This document shows positions 1 through 8,299 of a stretch of DNA of 15,579 bases, piece by piece; positions within the stretch are counted from its first letter, which is position 1; every line of letters starts with the position of its first letter. The notes below the pieces were generated by a model that saw only the letters and a program-made list of their open reading frames with translations, searched no databases and was not told the DNA's origin. The stretch comes from Nymphaea colorata (lineage: Eukaryota > Streptophyta > Magnoliopsida > Nymphaeales > Nymphaeaceae). The stretch covers positions 5,002,723 through 5,018,301 of the forward strand of contig NC_045145.1 of the NCBI RefSeq assembly GCF_008831285.2, written 5' to 3'. Both the position numbers and the translations under genes were made by a program.

Positions 1-121
1 TTTTATACCTAGTTTGGATGAATTCAAATTTGAATTCAGTCCACCGTTTTCAATTGGATTACAGCCTCTCGCCTTGATTCTTTCCTTTTGTTCAATGTCA
101 TCCTTAAATTTCTCATTTTTA

Positions 122-425
122 TCAAGATCTGTTTTCTCTCTTGCCCGATTTGTGTCCTGCAATATTGGTGGCACCTGATTTTATGAAATGATGAGCTGCA
201 ACATTACCACAATCTGAGACGTTAACACTGGCTGATGGTGCGTTATCTTCTTGCCCGATTCGTTCTCCTTTAATATTGCTGATTTCTGATTTAGAGACGT
301 TAAGATTGTTGATTGCTGATTTGGGGGCACTGATTATTGATTTGGGGACGTTACCCTGAGCTGGTGCATTAGATGCGTTATCTAAGCCTATCTCCTGTTG
401 GAACTTTGACTTATAGTCATAAGAG
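122..425 (-). pseudogene. Unrecognised coding-like segment with internal repeats
   Basis: On the minus strand one frame stays open from a possible acceptor (TTCCCGCAG, just above 425) to a TGA at 122-124, about 100 codons with no obvious start Met. The product is rich in Asn, Ser, Ala and Lys. Two stretches resemble each other in the same frame: a unit holding KSEISNIKGERIGQEDN, then a unit holding KSGATNIAGHKSGKREN. DNAS/DNAPS and NV motifs occur in both. In-frame conservation of a repeat argues for past coding use. After the TGA, another minus frame is open from position 183 to the window edge and is Lys/Glu/Asn-rich (for example KFKDDIEQKERIKARG), so a one-base shift may have split a longer gene. 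The polypyrimidine-rich minus strand just upstream could be an intron end. I do not recognise the family. It could also be chance openness in A-rich DNA. Confidence 0.33.
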
Positions 426-457
426 CTGCGGGAACTTTGACTTACAGTCGTAACAGC
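400..457. repeat. 31-bp imperfect tandem duplication
   Basis: GGAACTTTGACTTATAGTC begins at 400 and GGAACTTTGACTTACAGTC begins at 431, giving a 31 bp period with two partly diverged copies. On the minus strand they would encode YDCKSKF and YDYKSKF. The 31 bp offset is not a multiple of three, so the two copies cannot both be read in one frame. Confidence 0.8.
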
Positions 458-838
458 AAGAGAATGGAAAGGGACGGAAAGAGAGGGATGAAAAGGAATG
501 GAAAGGAAATGGAGGGGAAGAAAATAAAGAGGGGAAGGGAAAAAAGGAAGAGAATGAAAGAGATAATTATAAAAGAGATAATTATAAAGCTTCTTTGGAT
601 AAAAAAGAAAGGAACAACCATTTTCCTTTCCATCTCAATCCCTCCAAATTTGAAGGGATTGGACTAAGCATTGAGTTATTATTTTTTTTTCCTTTATTTC
701 CTTTCCTTTTTTTTGCAACCAAACATGTCTTTTTGCTTTCCTTACATTCCCCTTATTCTTAATTAACCAACCAAACACAGGATTGACTACCCTTTTCCTC
801 CATTTCCTTCTCATTCCCTCCATCCAATCTAGCTGTTA
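451..838. mobile_element. MITE-like purine/pyrimidine fold-back element
   Basis: The left part (about 455-600) is almost all purine and the right part (about 690-830) is almost all pyrimidine. GGAAATGGAGG on the left pairs with CCTCCATTTCC on the right. A near-palindrome of 24 bases (637-660, two mismatches, core CAAATTTG) sits at the centre. The ends are TAACAGC (451-457) and GCTGTTA (832-838). These can be read as terminal inverted repeats starting ACAGC, extendable with one mismatch to AGA, flanked on both sides by TA. This fits a non-autonomous fold-back transposon with a TA target duplication. The left end overlaps the second copy of the 31 bp repeat, so the exact boundary is uncertain. 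No transposase is present. Confidence 0.42.
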
Positions 839-895
839 AATTGGATCTCCTCTCAATGCAAAAAGGCAAACTAAGGATTTCAAGTGTGAACCTTT

Positions 896-1068
896 CAGGG
901 GCACAGCTAGAAATTTTTTATGAGGTGGGCCGAAGTAAAGTTTCTAAATTTTGACCTAGGCCGAAATATCATTTTTCAAAATTTTTATGTAGGACAAGTA
1001 ATTTTTTTTTTAATTTTACATGTAAATTTTTATTTATTTATTAGGTGAGACCATGGCCCTTGCTCTTG
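896..1068. repeat. Degraded dispersed plant repeat
   Basis: The stretch opens with GGGGCACAGCTAGAAATTTT and continues with GGCCGAAGTAAAG, TTTGACCTAGGCCGAAATATC and CAAAATTTTTATGTAGGA. It closes near GTGAGACCATGGCCCTTGC. I recall this order of motifs as typical of a dispersed repeat in plant intergenic DNA. No coding capacity is visible. The family cannot be named from the sequence alone. A similar opening, GTGGCAGAGTTAGAAAG, occurs near 13514. Confidence 0.45.
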
Positions 1069-2168
1069 CCAAATAAGTTGTTTGCAAGATCTTTTAAAGG
1101 TCGATGCTTCTCTTACACTCGGGCCCAGAAAAGGATCTTGACATACTGTTATGTCTATCTGACAAGTTTTTCTCTGGGAGGAAAAAGGCCTTCAGATCAC
1201 CATGTTCAGATGCATGAACGAACAAGGTGAAGCAGTTACAATCATTAATTGTATCTGTGTAGGCAAAGTGGTTCAAGATTGGCTAACTCCCTGGTAAAGA
1301 CTGCTCTAAATTATTACCATGATCAGCACAACAATTCAGAATTTGCATTCTGTTAACATAAATGAATACACATATTCATTAGCTTTAAACACAAAGGTCC
1401 AAGTCAGAGCATATTTCCAAGGATAACCTCAATTCTTCATTTACAGCTGCATCATCTACATTCTTGGTTTGATAACATGATTAACGTCAAAAATACCTGG
1501 TTATGCAACCGTGTCACAGCAGTCAAATGTGGGTCACTTCAGAAGCATGAGCACACATAGAAACGCAAGTCACTTATGGACGAAATTTAGATGCCGTGAA
1601 GTATGCATTCAAGAATATCAGTTGCCTGTGGTCTTGATGTTCAATAATGATCTAAACAGAAAGTTGAAACTAACATTGTTCATAAATATGAACATGCCAA
1701 GAGCAAGAACACAACCAAGTGCTAGTTGAATTTGCTACCCAGAGCTTAGGCAAGTTACATATTCTCAGTATACTAAGCGCCACATCGAGACACATGAGCA
1801 AACAAAATAAACTCACTACCAATTCGACTAAGTGACCAAGTTTAGTAAATTGCATGAAAGTGGCTGGTGCAGATGACCAATATGATGTAGGCAACAGTTT
1901 GAAGTTCACACTGTTTAGAAGTTTGGAGCTTTGAATGAGATCAAACTTGTTCAGGATTTTGATGTATAGGTTCAGTTCTTGATCAGATTAAAGGAACATT
2001 GAGTAGATATCAAATTTCGAACATTGAGTAGATATCAAATTTCTTCTTCTTTTTGAGATATCAAACTCATTTTTTTATCGTCGACAAAAAACACCTTTAA
2101 ATATGCTTCCCAAGATACAATTATTTCTCCATTCGCTACGAATACAGCATTTTAATTTTGTTTTGCAG
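1069..2168. other. Non-coding stretch, no recognisable gene
   Basis: Only short open frames are present. One open stretch at about 1163-1296 (plus strand, 44 codons, with NEQGEAVTII and VGKVVQDWLTPW) looks protein-like, but it has no convincing splice context and I do not recognise it. An upstream exon of the phosphatase pseudogene was looked for here (the expected block ends in an MCG-like motif) and not found. Confidence 0.5.
1994..2043. repeat. 25-bp perfect tandem duplication
   Basis: A 25 base unit containing GAACATTGAGTAGATATC occurs at 1994-2018 and again, identically, at 2019-2043. It lies about 125 bases upstream of the first recognisable phosphatase exon, inside what would have been an intron. 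Perfect identity indicates a recent slippage or duplication event. Confidence 0.9.
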
Positions 2169-2845
2169 ATTCTCCTGCACGGACAGTGGGATGGCATGAC
2201 CCTGGCTTCTTTCATACAAGCTTTCTGAAAGATTTATGGCCTAACTCAGTGTATCAGTCTTTTAGCAGCTTTTACCAATTGCTATTTCCTTGTGCTTATT
2301 GTTTTTCCACCAAAGATCTTTTATTCTGCTACAGCTAGCTCTATATGCCCATCTCCAAAGTCTGTTATTCCTTCATACTTCTTGATACAGGTACGCCTAG
2401 CGCCTGGGACATAGATTATTCAACAACTCATGCATTTGGAGCAAAGTATATCGTTTTAGAGCATCTCCTTATCCTGGACAGGCCTGTTTGCAGTGTGTCA
2501 TTGTTTACGGGGATACGGGAGAGATTTGGATGTTCCCTGTGCAAGCTTTTGAATGCAAAATGGAAACTATTTTCTTGATTCAATTTAATAGGCTTCCTAA
2601 TATATATTAAATTATCAGCTACACTTATGTGTCACTGACGTCCATAAAGCATATTCTCGGATTGTTTTTTTCAGGCTGAGCGTGATGGTTCAAACGAGTA
2701 CAACAATAACCAGCCTGGGTGTTTAAACACTACAGATCAGCTTATCAAGGACCTGAAGAATATAGATATGGTCCGCCATATCGGTGACCTAAGTTATGCT
2801 AATGGCTACTTGTCACAATGGGATCAATTCACCGCCCAGATATAA
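2169..2845 (+). pseudogene. Purple acid phosphatase pseudogene, three exons
   Basis: Three exons match plant purple acid phosphatases of the large, nucleotide pyrophosphatase-like class (PAP1/PAP27 type), metallophosphoesterases that bind a two-metal centre and hydrolyse phosphate esters. Exon A (2169-2250, after TTTTGCAG) reads SPARTVGW, then FLKDLWPNSV. Exon B (2391 to about 2523, after GATACAG) resumes in phase with Y-A-stop, then RLGHRLFNNSCIWSK, FRASPYPGQ and GDTGE. Exon C (from 2675, after TTTTTTTCAG) reads GSNEYNN, then HIGDLSYANGYLSQWDQF, and hits a stop at 2843-2845. Visible lesions: a TAG at 2397-2399 where the family has Tyr in its YTYRLGH-like block; ATTTGG where exon B should have a GT donor; and an early TAA. 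The metal-site GDxG and GDLSY motifs remain. The GNHE and GHVH motifs, and everything upstream of exon A, are absent. The family assignment is strong; the exact donor ends and the reading of lesions as inactivating are inference. Confidence 0.88.
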
Positions 2846-2861
2846 CATACCAGGTTAGCAA

Positions 2862-2899
2862 CACAAACACACACACACAGACACACTATATATATATAC

Positions 2900-2969
<70 letters not shown>

Positions 2970-2987
2970 TATAGAGAGAGAGAGAGT
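2862..2987. repeat. Compound microsatellite (CA)n(TA)n(GA)n
   Basis: The tract runs from CA repeats through CATA and TA repeats to a short GA run. It begins just 3' of the last recognisable phosphatase coding sequence and ends where the retroelement LTR-like sequence begins, so it marks the junction between the two. Open frames here translate as Tyr-Ile repeats and are not genes. Confidence 0.95.
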
Positions 2988-3243
2988 GACTGATGCAAGA
3001 TGAAAGCATAACCAAAACTTGTAATTGGATCTAGATCCATTATCCATCCCTTTGTCTATATAAAGGGATGTTGGTTCATTTTGTAAGGGGTTGAAATAAA
3101 TGAAATGTTTTGTTAGTTTTCTTCTGTTCTTCTTGGTCATTTGGTCATTTGCTTGAGTTTTAGTTAGTTTAAGCCTAGTTTAGTTTAGTTGTGAGTGCAG
3201 ATTGATTAAGATCGTTAATCTTAATTTTTTTTTTTTGCTTAAT
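2988..3243 (+). mobile_element. 5' LTR-like region of an LTR retrotransposon
   Basis: The 250 or so bases before the primer-binding site carry LTR-type signals in order: TATATAAA at 3057-3064 as a TATA box, and AATAAA at 3095-3100 as a possible polyadenylation signal. The TATA box overlaps the loop of a 9 bp perfect hairpin (CATCCCTTT at 3045-3053, AAAGGGATG at 3062-3070). A 12-base perfect palindrome, GGATCTAGATCC, lies at 3027-3038. The left end is probably one of the TG dinucleotides near 2987 or 2991. The right end lacks a clear CA, so both borders are approximate. No matching 3' LTR was found in the window. Confidence 0.6.
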
Positions 3244-3255
3244 TGGTATCAGAGT
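3244..3255 (+). other. Retrotransposon primer-binding site (tRNA-iMet)
   Basis: TGGTATCAGAG is an 11/11 match to the complement of the plant initiator tRNA-Met 3' end (standard form TGGTATCAGAGC); the twelfth base is T rather than C. It follows a T-rich LTR end and precedes the first gag-like ATG by about 15 bases, which is the usual layout in plant Copia and Gypsy elements. Confidence 0.8.
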
Positions 3256-3269
3256 GAGGCTTTACGAAC

Positions 3270-3629
3270 ATGAAAGACCAAGTTCAGCAAACCTTGCTGA
3301 CCTTAGCAAGGCATGAATCTGATTTATCTTATATTAGACAAGGAGTTGCTACTTTAACGAGAAAAGAGGATGGATGGGAAGCCTCTTTCGGTAGATCAAT
3401 GAATGAACTCAAGAACGAATTCAGAGGAATGTTGTGCTCTATTTTGCATAACACAGAAAATCTTCATGGACATCCTTTGATGTTAGGTCGAGCATCGTCT
3501 TCTTCAACCCATGAGCAGGTGGCTCTACTGCTGTCATCTATACAGGATTGGGAACCAGTCGTTTCTTCTTCTTCTTCATGTGAACTTACAGACGCCTTGG
3601 TTGTGGGAACCAGTCGTTTCTTCTTATAA
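3270..3629 (+). pseudogene. Truncated retrotransposon gag-like ORF
   Basis: This 119-residue frame starts at the first ATG after the primer-binding site. It begins MKDQVQQTLLTLARHESDLS, a charged, probably coiled-coil N-terminus of the kind seen at the start of plant retrotransposon gag. It then turns Ser-rich (RASSSSTHEQ, VVSSSSSC). No retrotransposon gag core, CCHC zinc knuckle, protease, integrase or reverse transcriptase follows. The end at 3629 lies just after a 21 bp duplicated segment, so the frame is probably cut short by a rearrangement. Placement in gag rests mainly on position behind the primer-binding site; Gypsy versus Copia cannot be decided. Confidence 0.55.
3550..3625. repeat. 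21-bp direct repeat at the gag breakpoint
   Basis: GGGAACCAGTCGTTTCTTCT starts at 3550 and again at 3605; both copies extend one further T, giving 21 identical bases with a 55-base offset. The second copy lies at the end of the retroelement reading frame and is followed by unrelated AT-rich DNA, so a template switch or deletion at this point is plausible. Confidence 0.85.
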
Positions 3630-3649
3630 CTGATTTAGTATTAAATAAT

Positions 3650-3985
3650 AAGTGCTTTTTCTGTCAGTCTCTATCTCCATAGAGAACACTTGTAGTAACT
3701 ACAATGTTATATTTCTTGTTTCTTAATGTCTACCCATGTTGCATTTGGTGTCCAGTCAAGTGATGTCCAAACAAATAGTAAAATGTCAACAAGGTATTGT
3801 TGTTGATAATGTGATATTACTGATTTACTACTCCTAAAAGGATTGCTTTCTGTGCCAATTTAGTTCTTCAATAGATAATACTCGTAGTGACTACAGTGTT
3901 CTATTTCTTATTTCTCAATATCTACTTTTATTGTATGGATATCTTGTCAGGTGATGGCAAAACAAAAAATAGACATATTAACAGC
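3650..3985. repeat. Diverged tandem duplication, offset about 192 bp
   Basis: Copy 1 (about 3650-3792) and copy 2 (about 3842-3985) align through TTGTAGTAACTACAATGTT versus TCGTAGTGACTACAGTGTT. They continue through TATTTCTTGTTTCTTAAT versus TATTTCTTATTTCTCAAT, and both end in AC-rich ACAAA/AATAG blocks. The divergence indicates an old duplication. No coding or terminal-repeat signals are visible, and the identity of the unit is unknown. Confidence 0.7.
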
Positions 3986-4012
3986 TTGCGCATGGCCGAG
4001 TTAGGTTCACTT

Positions 4013-4614
4013 TGTTAGGAGACATGTATATTAGTTTGTGTATATTGTTTGTCTTTTATTTTTTAGATTTTGGTTTGAATCCAATCCCATCCACGTATTA
4101 CATGTATACACATTATGTAAGTACTCTTTCTTCATAAGGGCATTACTATAATTGGTCAATTACTATGATGCTCTTTTTATATAAGCAATGAAACAGAGCA
4201 CCATTGCTTTCATTTGAATATATTCTGGCATCCCTTTCCTCTTCTCTCATTTCCTTGCTGTCAACATATTTGGAGCTCTCACATGGTACTAGGGCCATTT
4301 TGATCTTAGGATGGGGTGCTTTTCTAGAAGGTGTATCAAAATGTCAACATACGTTTATATTCTTTGTATATTGTTTTTTTTATTATTTTGTATCTGGATA
4401 TGAATCCAATCTAGTCCTACATGTGTACACTTATGTAAATATCCATTCTTTATAAGGTTATGATGTTACTTGGCCAACTAGGGCAATGTTTTTTAATAAG
4501 TAATGAAGTTTATCACGTCTTTCTCATTGAAGACGTGATATTCTAGCCCCTCCTTCCTCTCCTTTTTTCCTGGCTGCTAACATTTCTGGAGATTTCTTAA
4601 TACACTTCGTCACA
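4013..4614 (+). mobile_element. Probable degenerate TRIM-like retroelement
   Basis: Two related repeats of almost equal size flank a tiny interior. Repeat 1 is 4013-4283 and begins TGTTAGG; repeat 2 is 4342-4614 and begins TGTCAACA. Both run TG...CA and share GAATCCAATC, an ACATGT(A/G)TACAC block, ATAAG(C/T)AATGAA and a CTAACA/TCAACA-(T)-GGAG tail. The 58-base interior opens with TGGTACTAGGGCC at 4284, three mismatches from the initiator tRNA-Met primer-binding site TGGTATCAGAGCC. LTR - PBS - LTR with almost no interior is the plan of TRIM elements. No clean polypurine tract is seen, and the flanks at these borders do not match. If repeat 2 ends at 4602, CACTT (4008-4012 and 4603-4607) would be a perfect 5 bp target duplication. 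The alternative is a simple tandem duplication of ~330 bp. The 83-codon frame inside is not considered a gene. Confidence 0.52.
4511..4540. repeat. 11-bp perfect hairpin
   Basis: TATCACGTCTT (4511-4521) and AAGACGTGATA (4530-4540) are exact inverse complements around an 8-base loop. The hairpin sits in the second TRIM-like repeat, soon after the ATAAGTAATGAA block. The matching part of the first repeat (around 4190-4225) lacks it. It has no T-tract behind it and no evident function. Confidence 0.75.
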
Positions 4615-4619
4615 TGAAT

Positions 4620-4914
4620 TGGGTTCATCCTGCTTGTGGAAGAAAAAGATGTCTAACAGATATCACCATAGCTGTTGATTCTTTTGGAATAATTTGGGAG
4701 CATCATATTAATGGATGCTGGACTTAGGCCTAACGTAAAAGGAGTTAAGTCACTTCTCTGGATGAAGTTGTCAGTTCTATGACTACTCCAACCTGCAATG
4801 CTAACAGCTATAGCATTTGTTGTGATGATGAGACCGTTCTATTCCTGTGAATCATGTTTCAGAAAGAAGTGTGGATCAATGTGCTTATTTATGTGATTTT
4901 TTTCATTTTTTTAG
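4620..4914. other. Intergenic stretch, no gene seen
   Basis: A plus-strand frame from ATG 4614 reads RKRCLTDITIAVDSFGIIWE and stops after 38 codons. It is not recognised and has no splice support. The tail of the stretch becomes T-rich and ends in an acceptor-like TTTTTTTAG. Confidence 0.4.
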
Positions 4915-5007
4915 GCCACAGCAATTAGCCTGCAGAGCAGCATTCCCTGTGAATTCGCAAAGATGACATTGTTACAAGCAAGTGAAAAGAAGACATCAGT
5001 AACACGA
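4915..5007 (+). other. Isolated exon-like segment
   Basis: A strong acceptor (TTTTTTTAG, ending 4914) and a near-consensus donor (CGA, then GTAAGTG, at 5008) bracket exactly 93 bases. Only one frame is open across them, giving 31 residues including SLQSSIPCEFAKMTLLQASE. I do not recognise the protein. Read in that frame the exon ends in phase 0. A candidate downstream exon at 6572 would then stop after 12 codons, so the two do not chain into a longer product. It may be an exon of a non-coding transcript, a stranded exon of a lost gene, or chance. Confidence 0.28.
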
Positions 5008-5883
5008 GTAAGTGGCACCTTTTCTATTAATTAATGCAAAATTTTCCAGAGAAGCAAAATGTAATACTAATGAAAGCCCACGGTACTTAGATTACAATAA
5101 AAATGTGATGTGTGCATGTGTTTTTGTACCCATGGAAAAGTAAAATGTGCCTACCATTTTCATCTTTGGGGCTCACAGTGTGCCCCTCTTAAACAAAAAG
5201 ATTACAACAGTATGCACAATTTTCTTCTCTTCTGGTTTTGCTGCCAATTTTTTGCTTTTGTTCTTGTTCCATTTATGGCAATTTGGTCATTACTATTACA
5301 ATATAACCAAACAAGCTATTGGACTAGCTCCAAATCATCAGTCTATAAAACATATCAGACAGATAGACAGTGAAAACAACAAGATAGAATTTGCAAATGC
5401 TCAGCTAAAACTGAAATCTCACGGCAATTTCACTGATGAGAAAATGCCACTTAAAATTTGGAATCCGACTCCTTTTAAAATGGACAACCTGATAGTGATA
5501 GTGAAAGAAGTGAACTCTTGTTTAGCTGTGAATCCTATTTAGGCTTTAAATCCTAGCTCCAAAGTAATTTGGAAAGTTGGTGTGTTTGTTTCCTGCAAGC
5601 AGGATGAGCACGTGGTTCCTCTCTTGTTTTAGCCCAAGTAAAGTCTAGTTCGGGAAAAGATTCCTTGTATCCCAGCTTTATGTGTAAAGTCGATTCATCA
5701 TGAGCATGTTAAAACTGGAAGCACATGTTAAAATGCGTGGCTGGTATATATATATATAGTGAAGCCGGATGCCCACCAAAATTGTGTTTGCCAATGTTAG
5801 CAATTTTCACTGATGACTCTTTATGAAAGAAAAATGAGTTGCGGCCATAGTGCATAATCTCATTTTATACCGTCCTGTGCTTT
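5008..5883. other. Intergenic stretch with one unsupported ORF
   Basis: The longest frame (5147-5542, plus, 131 codons) starts with a hydrophobic stretch and then becomes polar (IEFANAQLKLKSHGNF). No known family is recognised and its first half looks like T-rich non-coding DNA. A short echo exists between CAATTTCACTGATGA (5425) and CAATTTTCACTGATGA (5801). A small (TA)n run lies at about 5746-5757. Confidence 0.4.

Positions 5884-5922
<39 letters not shown>
5884..5922. repeat. Compound microsatellite (GT)n(AT)n
   Basis: A GT run of about six units passes directly into an AT run of about twelve units. It opens the microsatellite-dominated part of the window. Confidence 0.95.
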
Positions 5923-5926
<4 letters not shown>

Positions 5927-6083
5927 GAGCACATTATATGTATACTTGTATACTTGTAATATAGTACATATATTACATGTGTACACAGAGTATTCATATA
6001 CATGTATAAATGGAATACCTATATGCTTGTACGAAGAATATAGAACATATGTATATGTATAATATGTTATGCATATATACATT

Positions 6084-6087
<4 letters not shown>

Positions 6088-6177
<90 letters not shown>
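6088..6177. repeat. Compound microsatellite (TA)n(GA)n
   Basis: About 28 TA units lead into about 17 GA units. The same type in inverse order, (CT)n(AT)n, occurs at 6848-6909, so the two arrays face each other. Minus-strand frames here are Ser-Leu and Tyr-Ile repeats, not genes. Confidence 0.95.
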
Positions 6178-6180
<3 letters not shown>

Positions 6181-6847
6181 AAAACAACACGTTATTTCTG
6201 CACTAGGATGGTTTTCTTTTTTTGAAAAATTTTATGTCGTAAAAACCTACTACTAAAGGTGCATTTGCAACGACACTTGCTTGGCCACACTTTTTAGAGA
6301 TAGAGTAGATCTTTTACGATAGCAAAATTCTAAAGACAAGAATTGTTGATTGTGAAAGAGAAAGTGCATGGCTGTCTGTCTTTTTCTTTTATTATTTTCC
6401 AGTTTAATCACATTCAGTGGATAAGTATCAATTACATCCTTTCTGCAACTGACTATCATACTGCCCAATTATGAGTATCCTATGTTTAGTCTACTTTGTG
6501 GTGCATGGGTTACTTGTAAGTGTTACTTTTTGAGAGGCTCTCTACTGATAAAATGTGGTCTTGATTTTCAGTTACCGAGGTTGTATGGGAAGGAGAAATT
6601 GGGAAGATAATAAGGGAGCTATTGATGCTGCTATAATTGGTAAAGATATCAAAGATGAAAAGAATGGCGTTGAAAAGAGTACTGGAAACAGGTCTGCTAT
6701 ATTTGTTTTCTGAGCATTACCATGTACATGTTCAAGTTCCATAGTATCTGTCAATCTGCTTCTGCAGAGTCTGTGGAAGGTGGAGTTGGCTTTAAGCTCT
6801 TTTAGCTATCTACATCTCATCAGTCTGTTTGAAGCTGGTGTGTGGTT
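6178..6847. other. Unique DNA between inverted microsatellites
   Basis: About 670 bases of mixed composition. A possible exon at 6572-6691 follows TTGATTTTCAG, stays open in one frame (for example NWEDNKGAIDAAIIGKDI) and precedes GTCTGC. It is not recognised, and its open frame does not match the phase of the exon-like segment at 4915. Nothing else is visible. Confidence 0.4.

Positions 6848-6909
<62 letters not shown>
6848..6909. repeat. Compound microsatellite (CT)n(AT)n
   Basis: About 11 CT units pass into about 19 AT units. It is inverse in order and strand to the (TA)n(GA)n array at 6088-6177. Confidence 0.95.
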
Positions 6910-6912
<3 letters not shown>

Positions 6913-6949
6913 GAAAATTTATTTAATTTTTTGGTTTGAATTATTTGCG

Positions 6950-6950
<1 letters not shown>

Positions 6951-7018
<68 letters not shown>
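6951..7018. repeat. (TA)n microsatellite
   Basis: About 34 uninterrupted TA units, separated by 41 bases of unique DNA from the preceding array. Confidence 0.95.
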
Positions 7019-7020
<2 letters not shown>

Positions 7021-7048
7021 TAAAGTGCACATTTATGTATGACGTCTA

Positions 7049-7049
<1 letters not shown>

Positions 7050-7097
<48 letters not shown>
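7050..7097. repeat. Compound microsatellite (CA)n(TA)n
   Basis: About 14 CA units followed by about nine TA units. It leads into the AT-rich stretch (7098-7332) that contains a further (TA)n run at about 7158-7184. Confidence 0.95.
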
Positions 7098-7332
7098 ATA
7101 TATTAAAACATAATACATATATAACATACACACATGGCATGTATATGTACTATATAACATATATATATATATATATATATATATTACGTACATATAATAA
7201 ATAATATATATGCATATACATATACACATGTACATATATGACATATACTATACAATATTACACATGTAATACAATATATATGTATAATACATGCTACAAT
7301 TTTATTAATAGTTATAATTACATATATAATAA

Positions 7333-8021
<689 letters not shown>

Positions 8022-8201
8022 TATTATACATATATACACATAATTATATTTATATTATACATAAATAATATGTATGCATAATTAATAAACCGTATGTATG
8101 TATATGTACATGTGTATATATACATATACATATATGAACATGTATGCATACATATATAGTATACAACAATATATACAATATACATTATGTAATACATATA
8201 C

Positions 8202-8299
<98 letters not shown>

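Noticed and set aside
437-667. 76-codon plus frame and its 63-codon minus counterpart
   Set aside because: Both lie in the purine/pyrimidine tract of the fold-back element; the Lys/Arg/Glu or Phe/Leu/Ser composition is a by-product of the low-complexity DNA.
2818-3140. Open frames with Tyr-Ile or His-Thr repeats
   Set aside because: They are translations of the (CA)n and (TA)n microsatellite and only partly overlap the true phosphatase frame.
5147-5542. 131-codon plus frame
   Set aside because: No recognised family, hydrophobic T-rich start typical of non-coding DNA, no splice or promoter support; kept only as a note in the intergenic entry.
5807-6190. 127-codon minus frame with Ser-Leu and Tyr-Ile runs
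   Set aside because: Driven by (GA)n and (TA)n arrays.
6572-6691. Exon-like segment after TTGATTTTCAG
   Set aside because: Open only in a phase that does not join the exon-like segment at 4915, with a weak donor (GTCTGC) and no recognised protein.
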